This document shows positions 1-7,930 of a DNA stretch of 64,000 bases, in pieces (positions within the stretch are counted from its first letter, which is position 1; each line of letters opens with the position of its first letter). This DNA is from Phreatobacter stygius. Its GTDB lineage: Bacteria; Pseudomonadota; Alphaproteobacteria; Rhizobiales; Phreatobacteraceae. The position numbers and the translations under genes were made by a program. The notes beneath the pieces are model-generated. The model searched no databases, was not told where the DNA came from, and saw only the letters and a list, made by a program, of their open reading frames with translations. The stretch lies in NCBI RefSeq assembly GCF_005144885.1, contig NZ_CP039690.1, positions 744,001 through 808,000 of the forward strand, written 5' to 3'.

Positions 1-726
1 CACGCGGGCCAGTGCCGACCACATGGTCGTCTTGACGTTGTGGTCGCTGAACACGCCAGCCGGCCCGCCGCCGACCAGCAGTGACGATTCCTGGTTCACC
101 CGGAGCGAGCCGAAATCGTAATAATTGGCTTCCAGACCGACGCTCCAGTTCTGATTGATCGCGTATTCGGCGCCGAGACCCACCGTCCAGCCGAGCCGGG
201 TCGAGGAGGCCGCCGTGAAGTCGTTGGTGTCCTGAATGCGCGTCCGGACCTGACCGAAGGCGAGGCCGCCCTTGGCGTAGAGCAGCCAGTTGCTGGCCGC
301 GAAGCCGATGCGCGGCGTCACTGTTCCGAACCAGCCGACGCTGCTGGTGAAGGTGTCGGAGGTCGGGAAGAACGGGCTGATGACATTGGCGCGGCGAACG
401 TCGGACCAGGTCAGCGAGCCTTCGAGACCGAAGACGAAGTTGCCCGACTGCCAGTTGTAGCCGAGCTGTCCGCCGCCGACAAACCCGCCGGTCGAGTGGC
501 TGAAGCGGTCGCCGGGCAGGTGGTTATAGTGCCCGTTGGTATTGAACCCGTAACTCGACCGGCCCCAGCCATATCCGGCATGGGCGCCGATATAAAATCC
601 GGTCCAATCATAGGATTGGGCAATGATCGCGGCGGGCACCGCGACACGCTGCACGCCGAGATCGGCCGAATGGGCAGCCGAGGCGAGCACGAGTGATGCG
701 GTTGCTGCGAGAACGATGCGCTTCAT
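1..726 (-). CDS. Omp25/31-type outer membrane porin (C-terminus cut by window edge)
   Basis: This frame is open from an ATG at 726 to the window edge, giving 242 residues without the C-terminus. The protein starts with a signal peptide (MKRIVLAATASLVLASAAHSA, cleaved about residue 21). It continues with the YDWTGFYIGAHAGYGWG block typical of small Omp25/Omp31-family beta-barrels of Rhizobiales. Further glycine- and aromatic-rich strands follow (FVGGGQLGYNWQ, FVFGLEGSLTWSDV, GWFGTVTPRIGFAASNWLLY, VGLGAEYAINQNWSVGLEANYY). Such proteins sit in the outer membrane as eight-stranded barrels. A purine-rich stretch (GGGGAGAG) lies upstream of the start. The missing end should hold only the last strand and the C-terminal aromatic residue. 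Confidence 0.85.
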   Translation of the reverse strand, partial: MKRIVLAATASLVLASAAHSADLGVQRVAVPAAIIAQSYDWTGFYIGAHAGYGWGRSSYGFNTNGHYNHLPGDRFSHSTGGFVGGGQLGYNWQSGNFVFGLEGSLTWSDVRRANVISPFFPTSDTFTSSVGWFGTVTPRIGFAASNWLLYAKGGLAFGQVRTRIQDTNDFTAASSTRLGWTVGLGAEYAINQNWSVGLEANYYDFGSLRVNQESSLLVGGGPAGVFSDHNVKTTMWSALARV

Positions 727-1024
727 AAGGAACTCTCCCCCAGATCTGATCGGCCTGAACCAGCTGACGTAACAGGAGGGCCCGTATGTTTCTGAATTGT
801 GGCACGCGCGACACGGTAGCGCAGCCGAAGCAACAGCTGTGGCAATCGCGCAACAGTCGTCAAACGCACCACCCCACACCTATGCCGTGAAATCGCTGCA
901 AATCAGCCGCGACGCTGGCATGGTGCAGGATGATATCGCCTGTCCCGGCGCCGACAGGCCTTTGGCCTGCCGTCGCCACCCCATGACGTCCAGGAACGAC
1001 GTCCAGGAACAAGGAACACGTTTC
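727..1024. other. Divergent intergenic region, no gene seen
   Basis: About 300 bases separate the leftward porin gene from the rightward SIMPL gene. The frame of the SIMPL gene stays open upstream to about 797, but that stretch has no signal-peptide or domain character and the later ATG gives a clean secretion signal. I see no convincing promoter hexamers, hairpin or RNA gene. It should contain the promoters of both flanking genes. Confidence 0.4.
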
Positions 1025-1753
1025 ATGTCGCTTCCCTCCCGCGCCGGCCGCGCCCTCGCGATCTCCTTGAGCGGCCTGGTGACGCTCGCCCAGCCAGCGC
1101 TCGCCCAACCGGCGCCGGTCGCCGAGCCGCGCTTGATCACCATGCAGGGTGAAGGCCAGGCGGCGGCCAATCCCGATCTTGCCGTGGTCACCGGCGGCAC
1201 CCAGATTCAGGCCCGCACCGCGCGCGACGCCATGGAGGGCAATTCGCGCATCATGCGTGCCGTCCAGCAGGCGCTGCGCGAGGTTGGCGTCGAGGAGCGC
1301 GACATCTCGACCTCGGCCCTGTCGCTGCAGCCGACCATCGAATATCAGCAGAACACCAACCGGCCGCGGGTCGTCGGCTATTCGGCCGGGCACCAGCTGA
1401 CCATCCGCGTGCGCGACCTCGCCAAGCTCGGCGACGTGCTCGATCGCATGGTCACCGCCGGCGCCAACCAGGTCGACGGCCTGCAGCTGACCGTCTCGGA
1501 CTGGTCGAAAAAGGTCGACGAGGCCCGCGCCGCGGCGATCGCCGATGCCAAGCGCAAGGCCTCCATCCTGGCGGCCGCCGCCGGCGCCCGCATTGGCCGG
1601 GTCATGCGGATCGAGGAACAGGGTGCGGCGCCGCCGCGGCCGATGCCGCGCATGGCGACCGCCCAGGCCGCCCGCGCCGACGCGGTGCCGGTCGCCACCG
1701 GCGACCAGAACTTCCGGATGTCGGTGACGGTGACCTGGGAACTGGTCGACTGA
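1025..1753 (+). CDS. SIMPL domain (DUF541) periplasmic protein
   Basis: The 242-residue protein has an N-terminal signal peptide ending in the ALAQPAPVAEP region (about residue 28). A SIMPL/DUF541 domain follows, with the typical ITMQGEGQA opening, conserved spacing to RPRVVGYSAGHQLTIRVRD, and the VDEARAAAIADAKRKASILA helix. Members of this family are periplasmic or outer-membrane associated and of poorly defined function; some resemble BP26/Omp28 antigens of Brucella. The frame is open upstream, but the ATG at 1025 directly precedes the secretion signal and was chosen for that reason. It stands alone, convergent with the ABC exporter gene. Confidence 0.8.
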   Translation: MSLPSRAGRALAISLSGLVTLAQPALAQPAPVAEPRLITMQGEGQAAANPDLAVVTGGTQIQARTARDAMEGNSRIMRAVQQALREVGVEERDISTSALSLQPTIEYQQNTNRPRVVGYSAGHQLTIRVRDLAKLGDVLDRMVTAGANQVDGLQLTVSDWSKKVDEARAAAIADAKRKASILAAAAGARIGRVMRIEEQGAAPPRPMPRMATAQAARADAVPVATGDQNFRMSVTVTWELVD

Positions 1754-1775
1754 GCCCGAGGACCGGCGCCGTGGC

Positions 1776-3560
1776 CTATTCGGCCGCGGCGCTGCGGTCG
1801 CCGAACTGGATCGAGACGTAGTGGGCATAAAGCCCGTTGCGGGCGATCAGTTCGGCATGGCTGCCGGTCTCGACCACCCGGCCGGCATCGACCACCAGGA
1901 TCTTGTCGGCCCGCATGACCGTCGACAGTCGGTGCGCGATGACCAGCGAGGTGCGCCCGGCCATCAATTCGTCGAGCGCCCGCTGGACCTCGTATTCGCT
2001 CTCCGAATCGAGCGCCGAAGTGGCTTCGTCGAGCAGCATGATCGGCGCGTTCTTCAGGATGGCGCGGGCAATGGCGACACGCTGGCGCTGGCCGCCGGAC
2101 AGGCCCTGGCCGTGCTCGCCGACCAGCGTCTGGTAACCTTCCGGCAGATCCAGGATGAAGTCGTGGGCATGCGCCGCCTTGGCCGCCGCGACGATATCCT
2201 CTTCGCTGGCGCCCGGCCGGCCGACCACGATGTTCTCGCGCACCGTGCCCTGGAACAGGAAGACGTCCTGGCTGACAAAGGCCATGTGGCCGCGCAGCGA
2301 CGCAAAGGTGACGTCGCGCACGTCCTGGCCGTCGACCGCGACCCGGCCTTCGCGCACATCGAAGAAGCGCTGCACCAAGGCGATGATGGTGGATTTGCCG
2401 CCGCCCGACGGGCCGACCAGCGCGGTCATCTTGCCGCCGGGCGCGATGAAGGACAGGTCCTTCAGCACCGGATCATTGTCGCGGTAACCGAAGGTCACCG
2501 CCTCGAAGGCGACCGTTCCGGTCTTGATGTCGAGCGCGCCGGCATCGGGTTTTTCCTTCAGCGTCGGCTCGGTATCGAGCAGTTCGTACATCAGGCGGAC
2601 GCCGACCAGCCCCTTCTCGACCTCGACGCCGAGGCGGGCGAGACGCTTGGCCGGATCATAGGCCAGCAGCAGCGCGGTGATGAAGGCGAAGAAGGAACCA
2701 GCATCGACGCCTTGATGGATCACCCGCCAGGCGCCGTAGACGATGGCCGCGGCGATGGCGAGGCCGCCGAGCGTCTCCATCAGCGGCGCGGTGCGCGCGC
2801 CGAGGGTGGCGATCTTGTCGGCGCGCTGGCGCACCGCGTCGATGGTCGCGTCCATGCGGCTCTGCATCCGGTCTTCCATGCCGAAAGACTTGACGATGCG
2901 CACGCCCTGCACGGTCTCCTGGACCACGCCGACCATCGAGGAGAGCGAGGCGAACTCGCTATTGGCGAGCCGCCGGACCCGCCGGCGCAGCCGGTTCACG
3001 CCGAGCACCGCGAACGGCATGACCAGGCCGGACACGACGAACATCAGCGGGTCGGACCAGAGCATCACGCCGATCAGGCCAATGACCGTCAACAGGTCGC
3101 GACCGACGGTGGTCACGATGTTCTGCAGCACGTCCCGGGCGGCCTGGGCGTTGTGGGTGACGCGGGTGACCAGATCGGCGGAAGCGTGCTGGTGGTAGAA
3201 ATCGACCCCCTGGCCGAGCAGGTGGCGGAAGATCCGGGTCTGCTGGGCCGCGACGATGGCATTGCCGATGCGCGACAAGATGACGTTCGAGGCATAGGCC
3301 GCCACGCCCTTGATCAGGAACACCGAGAACACGGTGATGCCGAACCAGACGGCCAGGCCGAAATCGCGGTTCTGGAACACCCCGTTGATCAGGTCGCGCA
3401 TGATCCAGGCGGACAGCGCCGTGCAGGCCGCCACCACCGCCATGGCGATGAACGCCAGGGCATAACGCCAGGCATAGGCGTGAAGGCTCTCCGCGACGAG
3501 ACGCTTCAACGTCTCCCCGCGCTGGGCATCGGACTTCATGAACAGGCTTGAAAGCCTCAT
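1776..3560 (-). CDS. ABC exporter, fused permease and ATPase (MsbA-like)
   Basis: This 594-residue half-transporter carries an N-terminal six-helix ABC transmembrane domain (about residues 30-320) and a C-terminal nucleotide-binding domain. The Walker A motif GPSGGGKST lies near residue 383, the signature LSGGQRQR near 489, Walker B IMLLDEATSALD follows, and the H-loop is in VIAHRLSTV. It would act as a homodimer in the inner membrane, exporting a lipid or other hydrophobic substrate. MsbA-like is the closest description, but the substrate cannot be read from the sequence. An alternative start lies at residue 8 (MKSDAQRG). The gene ends 23 bases from the SIMPL gene, in convergent orientation. 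Confidence 0.9.
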   Translation of the reverse strand: MRLSSLFMKSDAQRGETLKRLVAESLHAYAWRYALAFIAMAVVAACTALSAWIMRDLINGVFQNRDFGLAVWFGITVFSVFLIKGVAAYASNVILSRIGNAIVAAQQTRIFRHLLGQGVDFYHQHASADLVTRVTHNAQAARDVLQNIVTTVGRDLLTVIGLIGVMLWSDPLMFVVSGLVMPFAVLGVNRLRRRVRRLANSEFASLSSMVGVVQETVQGVRIVKSFGMEDRMQSRMDATIDAVRQRADKIATLGARTAPLMETLGGLAIAAAIVYGAWRVIHQGVDAGSFFAFITALLLAYDPAKRLARLGVEVEKGLVGVRLMYELLDTEPTLKEKPDAGALDIKTGTVAFEAVTFGYRDNDPVLKDLSFIAPGGKMTALVGPSGGGKSTIIALVQRFFDVREGRVAVDGQDVRDVTFASLRGHMAFVSQDVFLFQGTVRENIVVGRPGASEEDIVAAAKAAHAHDFILDLPEGYQTLVGEHGQGLSGGQRQRVAIARAILKNAPIMLLDEATSALDSESEYEVQRALDELMAGRTSLVIAHRLSTVMRADKILVVDAGRVVETGSHAELIARNGLYAHYVSIQFGDRSAAAE

Positions 3561-3789
3561 CGCGGGGCCGGACTCACTTGCTATGACTATGTGGCGACGT
3601 TTGTGCGCGAATAACAGGTTTGTCCGACAACACCAAGGTCGGCGCGCTTTTCCAAATGTATCTGGAGCAGCGAAATGCCGATGAAAGGGCTTTGCCGGGT
3701 CATTTCCGCGTGATCGTCATGGCGGTTGTAAGTCAGCCGGCATGGCAGACCCGCTTGCGGCAATCGGCGCTCGATGCCACAACCCGGCC

Positions 3790-4404
3790 ATGCCGACGCT
3801 CGAAACGCTTTTCGTCACCAAACTGTACCGCGCCGAGATCGAAGCCCCCGATGGCTTCGCCCTCGAGCTCGAACAGGCCTGCCGGTCGCTCGCCGAGGAC
3901 GATGCCGCCGGCATCCGCTGGTGCGCCAAGCATGACTATCCCGGTTACACCAGCTACGCCTCGCTGAACGACCTGCCCTGGCGCTTTCCGGTGTTCAAGG
4001 CGCTGGCGAAACAGCTCGACCGCCATGTCCAGGTGTTTGCCAAGGATCTGGCCTTCGATCTCTCCGGCAAGAAGCTGACGCTCGACAGCCTGTGGGTGAA
4101 CGTGCTGCCCGAGGGCGGCTTCCATGCCGCCCATATCCATCCGCACAGCGTCATTTCGGGGACATATTACGTCACCATGCCCAAGGGCGCCGCCGCCCTG
4201 AAGCTTGAAGACCCGCGCCACGCCATGATGATGGCCGCGCCGCCACGCAAGAAATCGGCGCCGCGCGAATTGCAGGCCTTCGTCTCGGTCGAACCGCAAC
4301 CCGGCACGGTGCTGCTGTGGGAGAGCTTCCTGCGCCACGAAGTGCCGGTGAACCGCGCCGAGGACGAGCGGATCAGCATCAGCTTCAATTACAACTGGGG
4401 CTGA
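3790..4404 (+). CDS. TIGR02466-family 2OG-Fe(II) oxygenase-like protein
   Basis: The protein begins MPTLETLFVTKLYRAEIE and resembles the TIGR02466/PF13759 family of putative 2-oxoglutarate/Fe(II) oxygenases. Visible family features are LWVNVLPEGGFHAAHIHPHS, where two histidines probably bind iron, then SGTYYV. The distal block LLWESFLRHEVPVNRAEDERISISFNYNW carries the third histidine and the arginine expected to bind 2-oxoglutarate. Its substrate is unknown; small-molecule or protein hydroxylation is the family expectation. An in-frame ATG at 3742 would add 16 residues, but the family usually starts close to the chosen ATG. Confidence 0.75.
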   Translation: MPTLETLFVTKLYRAEIEAPDGFALELEQACRSLAEDDAAGIRWCAKHDYPGYTSYASLNDLPWRFPVFKALAKQLDRHVQVFAKDLAFDLSGKKLTLDSLWVNVLPEGGFHAAHIHPHSVISGTYYVTMPKGAAALKLEDPRHAMMMAAPPRKKSAPRELQAFVSVEPQPGTVLLWESFLRHEVPVNRAEDERISISFNYNWG

Positions 4405-4432
4405 CGGCGGCCCGGCGCGACGGAGCCGAGGG

Positions 4433-5026
4433 TCACGGCGCGAGTTCGAACCCGAGTTCGCTGCGCACCGCATCGGCCAGCAGCTTGCGGCACGCTTCCG
4501 GCGTGAGCAGCCCGGCCGGCGTCGCGGCAATGCAGGCAAGCCCGAGGCCGATCGCCTGCAGGCGCCAGGCCACCGAACCGGCGTCTGCCGGAGCCGCCGC
4601 TTCGCCGGCCGCCGCCCAGGTCCGGATCAGCTCGGCCAGCCGACGGTGGCTGTCGCGCAAGGCCGCCGCATAGACAAGCGCGAACTCGGCGTCGCGCTGC
4701 GCCTCGTTCCAGGCGCCCACCCACAAGCGCATGCGCTTTTCGGTATCGGTGAGCGGGGCTGCGAGAAACAGCCGCAAGGCCTCCGCCGCGGGCAGGTCTT
4801 GGCAACGGCGATCGAACTCGGCGCATTCGGTGGCATAGAAGCGCGCGAAAGCGTCTCGGAGCAATGCCCGGGCGGACGCGAAGTGGTGGTGGATGATGCC
4901 ATTGGCCGCGCCGAGCTCGGCCGCGACCGCGCGCGTGGTCAGTTGCGCGAAGCCGTCGCGCAGCATCACGGCGATGGCCGCCTGCAGGATCGCGGCGTGC
5001 CGATCGGCACGGCTCAGATAGGCCAT
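4433..5026 (-). CDS. TetR-family regulator (BetI-like)
   Basis: The 197-residue protein has a TetR helix-turn-helix near residues 9-55 (AILQAAIAVMLRDGFAQLTTRAVAAELGAANGIIHHHFAS). A C-terminal ligand domain follows with the BetI-like LRLFLAAPL and RLWVGAWNEAQRD segments. The reading frame continues far upstream, but the ATG at 5026 lies at the normal distance from the HTH and behind a purine-rich GAGGGG. It diverges from the GNAT gene at 5180, and a palindrome at 5080-5095 is a plausible operator. It probably represses itself and the divergent gene; the ligand is unknown. Confidence 0.85.
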   Translation of the reverse strand: MAYLSRADRHAAILQAAIAVMLRDGFAQLTTRAVAAELGAANGIIHHHFASARALLRDAFARFYATECAEFDRRCQDLPAAEALRLFLAAPLTDTEKRMRLWVGAWNEAQRDAEFALVYAAALRDSHRRLAELIRTWAAAGEAAAPADAGSVAWRLQAIGLGLACIAATPAGLLTPEACRKLLADAVRSELGFELAP

Positions 5027-5079
5027 GGCCCCTCCTCTAACTCGGCTTGACCAATCATAGTTCTGAGCATATGTCCAAT

Positions 5080-5095
5080 TTGAGCTGACGCTCAA
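5080..5095. promoter_or_regulatory. Candidate TetR operator palindrome
   Basis: The arms TTGAGC and GCTCAA are perfect inverted repeats separated by TGAC. The site lies 54 bases upstream of the TetR start and 85 bases upstream of the divergent acetyltransferase start, where a repressor controlling both would bind. The regulator assignment is inference from position. Confidence 0.4.
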
Positions 5096-5179
5096 TTTGA
5101 CCGCAGCCGGCGGCCCCGACCATTCCCTTCGCGCGCCGACGCCTGACGCCTGATACCTGACGCCTCTTGGAGACTTGCC

Positions 5180-5641
5180 TTGCAGATCCGCCCCTATCAG
5201 CCCGCCGACCGGGACCGCCTTCTCGACATCTGGCTCGAGGCGTCGCGTGTCGGCCATGCCTTCCTCGGCGAGGCCACGCTGCGCGAGCAGCAGGCGCTGG
5301 TTCGCGACACCTATCTGCCGCTGGCGGACAATTGGGTCGCCGAGATCGACGGACGGGTGGAAGCCTTCATCGGCCTGCTCGACGGCTTCATCGGCGGCCT
5401 GTTCGTCGATCCGCAGGCGCATGGATCCGGGCTCGGCCGGGCGCTGGTCGACCATGCCGGCGCCCGACTGGGACCGCTGACCGTCAGCGTCTATGCCGAC
5501 AACGGCCAGGCTCTGGCCTTCTATCGCCGCTGTGGCTTTGTCGAAACGACGCGGAAGGCGCAGGACGACGAGGGCCGGCCCCTGGCGGTCGTCGACATGC
5601 GGCGAGACCCGGGCGCCGATGCCTTCAGGCAAAAGCCCTGA
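5180..5641 (+). CDS. GNAT-family N-acetyltransferase
   Basis: The 153-residue protein shows the GNAT fold order: MQIRPYQPADRDRLLDIWLEA at the start, WVAEIDGRVEAFIGL in the middle, and the acetyl-CoA loop in FVDPQAHGSGLGRALVDHA (Q-x-x-G-x-G/A type). The C-terminal VYADNGQALAFYRRCGFVETTRK completes the domain. It should transfer an acetyl group from acetyl-CoA to an amine; the acceptor is unknown. The start is TTG, preceded by TTGGAGAC at a normal distance. It is divergent from the TetR gene and may be its target. Confidence 0.85.
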   Translation: MQIRPYQPADRDRLLDIWLEASRVGHAFLGEATLREQQALVRDTYLPLADNWVAEIDGRVEAFIGLLDGFIGGLFVDPQAHGSGLGRALVDHAGARLGPLTVSVYADNGQALAFYRRCGFVETTRKAQDDEGRPLAVVDMRRDPGADAFRQKP

Positions 5642-5647
5642 AAGGCC

Positions 5648-6001
5648 TCACTTGCGCTTGCTCTCGTCGATATGAAAGACGTGCAGCCAGCGATGGTAGA
5701 GCGGCAAGAGCACGAAGCCGAGCGCGGTCACCACGACAAGGCCCGAGGTGAGCGCGTAGCAGCCGGCGAAGATCTTCGCGCCGGTGTTCTCGAGTTCGTC
5801 CATCGGCCCCATGCCGGACAGGATCATGGCGGCATTGACGAAGGCGTCGACCGTGTCCATGCCCTCGAAATAGGCGTAGCCGGCCATCCCGATCAGCAGC
5901 ATGCCCAGGACAAGCGCCAGTGCCGCAAGCACCGCGCGCATCACCCGCGACAGGAAAACGCGGCGTGGGGCCAGCGGCTGATGGCGGCGCTCGAAATACA
6001 T
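5648..6001 (-). CDS. Small two-helix membrane protein resembling an ion-channel pore module
   Basis: This protein of about 117 residues has a basic N-terminus, one hydrophobic helix (about 20-42, AVLAALALVLGMLLIGMAGYAYF), a short re-entrant-like segment (VDAFVNAAMILSGMGPMDEL), and a second helix (FAGCYALTSGLVVVTALGFVLL). This is the layout of a two-TM potassium-channel pore. However, the selectivity filter T-V-G-Y-G is replaced by S-G-M-G-P, so potassium selectivity is unlikely. A TTG at 6010 is possible, but the ATG at 6001 sits behind GAGG. Its start region overlaps the end of the thioesterase gene, so the two are probably translationally coupled. Function is unknown. Confidence 0.65.
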   Translation of the reverse strand: MYFERRHQPLAPRRVFLSRVMRAVLAALALVLGMLLIGMAGYAYFEGMDTVDAFVNAAMILSGMGPMDELENTGAKIFAGCYALTSGLVVVTALGFVLLPLYHRWLHVFHIDESKRK

Positions 6002-6006
6002 CGACC

Positions 6007-6414
6007 TCAATCCGGTAGCGGCGGCACCGGCCGCGGCCGGCCGTCTTCGTCGATGGCGACGAAAGCGAAGGTCGCTTCGGTCACCTTTTCACGGATATTG
6101 GTGCGGAAGCGTTGCGCCCAGGCTTCGATATGGATCTTCATCGAGGTGCGGCCGACATGGAACACCTCGGTATAGACCTCCAGGATGTCGCCGACCCGCA
6201 TGGGCCGGATGAAGGTCATCGCCTCCACCGCGATGGTGACGACCCGGCCCTGGGCGCGATCGACCCCGGCCATGCCGCCGGCCTGGTCCATGCGCGCCAT
6301 CACCCAGCCGCCGAAGATGTCGCCATTGGCATTGGTATCGGCCGGCATGGTGCTGATCCGCACCGTGAGTTCGCCGCGCGGCTGGCCTTCGCTGGTCAGG
6401 ATCGGATGGGGCAT
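6007..6414 (-). CDS. yciA: Acyl-CoA thioesterase, hotdog fold (YciA-like)
   Basis: The 135-residue protein matches YciA-type acyl-CoA thioesterases. It opens with TVRISTMPADTNANGDIFGGWVMARMDQAGG, in which N-x-N-G-D-I-F-G-G-W is the conserved active-site helix with the catalytic aspartate. VEAMTFIRPMRVGDILEVYTEV and EATFAFVAID follow. These cytosolic enzymes hydrolyse acyl-CoAs and may recycle CoA or act in membrane lipid turnover. The gene is upstream of the small channel-like gene in the same transcript. Confidence 0.88.
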   Translation of the reverse strand: MPHPILTSEGQPRGELTVRISTMPADTNANGDIFGGWVMARMDQAGGMAGVDRAQGRVVTIAVEAMTFIRPMRVGDILEVYTEVFHVGRTSMKIHIEAWAQRFRTNIREKVTEATFAFVAIDEDGRPRPVPPLPD

Positions 6415-6579
6415 CGGTTTCAGGGGTTCCGGCGGCGCGAGGATGGCCCGCCAGTGAGGCAGGGAATCGCCGGCTTGGCAATTCGGACCGGGACGTCACG
6501 CACATGAACCGCGCGCCGACCGGGCAAGCGGCCATCGAACGCGGCTTCGACGCGCCCGGCCGCATTGCCGGCCCCGGCC

Positions 6580-7191
6580 TCACATCGGCGGCGCGACGCC
6601 GTCCTTTTCGACCGTGACGCGGGCGGCGGTGAGCTTGCCTTCGCTATCGCGTGTCGCCGACAGGAACACCTGGGCGCCGGCGACCAGGTCGGCGCGCGTC
6701 GCCGGGATCGGCGTGACGATCGGGGTCGCCGGCGGCACGTGGACGGCCACCGAACGGCCCTGGAACACCAGGTTGAGCTCGCGGCCGGCGGTCTTGGTCA
6801 CCACCGCCTCGACGGTGGCATTGGTCATGGTGCTGTTGGGGGCGAGGTCCCAGGGGTAATGCCCCTCGCCCGTGCCGCGCATCGCCTCGGGGAAGACCAG
6901 CACTTCCAGCGCCCGCAACTGGCCGTCGGGGCCGGGCTCGGCGGCCGTGCCGATGAAGCTGCCGGGCGTGATCGCCGACAGGTCCATGCGGCGGAGCGCG
7001 CCGACGGTCGCGCTATCGGCAAACCGGATCTCGAGCCGGGCGCCGTCACGCGCGGCGACCGTCAGCATCTGGCCGTCGAATCCGACGATCTTGCCGCGGA
7101 TGCGCATCGGCGGCGCGGCCTGGGCGAGCGCCGCCGGCGCCGCGGCCACGGCCGTCAGGGCCAGCAGAACAGTGCGCCTGTCGAGCATCAT
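6580..7191 (-). CDS. Predicted secreted DUF5666-like protein
   Basis: The 203-residue protein starts with two methionines and a signal peptide (LDRRTVLLALTAVAAAPAALAQA). The mature part is all-beta in character, with repeated short OB-like segments (RIRGKIVGFDGQMLTVAARDGARLEIRFAD, GSFIGTAAEPGPDGQLRALEVLVF, ATVEAVVTKTAGRELNLVFQGR). This resembles DUF5666-type periplasmic proteins, whose role is unknown. The frame extends upstream, but only the ATG pair at 7191/7188 leads straight into the signal peptide. Confidence 0.65.
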   Translation of the reverse strand: MMLDRRTVLLALTAVAAAPAALAQAAPPMRIRGKIVGFDGQMLTVAARDGARLEIRFADSATVGALRRMDLSAITPGSFIGTAAEPGPDGQLRALEVLVFPEAMRGTGEGHYPWDLAPNSTMTNATVEAVVTKTAGRELNLVFQGRSVAVHVPPATPIVTPIPATRADLVAGAQVFLSATRDSEGKLTAARVTVEKDGVAPPM

Positions 7192-7262
7192 GGCCAAGAC
7201 CTCGCGGAATGTCGGGGAGCGAAACCTATCCCGACATCGCCGCCGCCGTCGGACACGAGCGC

Positions 7263-7382
7263 GTGAGCGAGTGGCGAGTGGCCATGGCCGCGACCGTGTC
7301 GCGCGCAACCCTTTCCCACGAAGACGCGGGAGAGGGTTCATGCGCGGCCCTCGCCGCCCCTATTCGCTACTCGCCGCTCGCC
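7263..7382. repeat. Nested palindromic intergenic element
   Basis: An inner hairpin pairs 7307-7317 (AACCCTTTCCC) with 7328-7338 (GGGAGAGGGTT), 10 of 11 positions complementary. It is nested inside outer arms at 7263-7281 and 7367-7382, whose GAGTGGCGAGTGG and CTACTCGCCGCTCG sequences are complementary at 13 of 16 positions. Such elements are common between genes in Rhizobiales. It fills most of the gap between the DUF5666-like gene and hlyU. Confidence 0.5.
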
Positions 7383-7391
7383 CCTCGCCGC

Positions 7392-7682
7392 TCAACGGAA
7401 CACCCGGTCGCCCTGCTCGTCGATGATCTGGCGGCCCTTGCTGAGCGAGAAGGTCACCGCGTCCTCGAAGCTGGCGTGGCGGTCGGCGCGCAGGAACTTG
7501 TGTTCCTGCCGGACCCCGTCGATCTCCTTTTCGATCGAGCCGGCGGTCTGGAACTGGCCCTCGTTCTTGAACGGCGTCGCGCGGATCACGAAGCCCTTAT
7601 ATTCCAGCGCGTGGGCGGGATCCGGCGCCTTGGCCTCTTCGCTCGCGGCGCGGCGGCCGAACAGGGATTTGAGGAAGGACAT
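7392..7682 (-). CDS. HlyU-family protein
   Basis: The 96-residue protein matches the HlyU family (PF10115). It starts MSFLKSLFGRR and carries EYKGFVIRATPFKNEGQFQTAG, IDGVRQEHKFLRADRHASFEDA and the conserved C-terminus GRQIIDEQGDRVF. In Vibrio, HlyU activates haemolysin expression as a transcription regulator of a different fold; the function of this short alphaproteobacterial family is not established. The frame is open upstream to 7865, but the family start is the ATG at 7682. Confidence 0.8.
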   Translation of the reverse strand: MSFLKSLFGRRAASEEAKAPDPAHALEYKGFVIRATPFKNEGQFQTAGSIEKEIDGVRQEHKFLRADRHASFEDAVTFSLSKGRQIIDEQGDRVFR

Positions 7683-7930
7683 GGCAGCACCCGCAATGAT
7701 GGCGTCGACAGCGACGAATGCCGCGCAAAATAGCGCGGTCGGTGCCCAAACGAAATCGAAACCGCGAAATCGAAACAGTGAAACCGGAAGCACGCAAGAT
7801 CCCGATGCCGGCCGGGCGGCGGTTTCGCGTCCTTTCGACACCATGTGAATGATGTCGACCGGCATTTCGGGCTAGTGTCCTGTTCCGCCGAGACCCGCAC
7901 CTCGAGACCCGCACCTGGAGAACGACGACC

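Noticed and set aside
1821-3551. Long open frame antisense to the ABC exporter
   Set aside because: It mirrors the exporter codons in high-GC DNA, has histidine- and arginine-rich sequence without a domain, and lacks a ribosome site.
5027-5632. N-terminal extension of the TetR gene upstream to 5632
   Set aside because: The extension is antisense to the acetyltransferase gene and would displace the HTH from the N-terminus.
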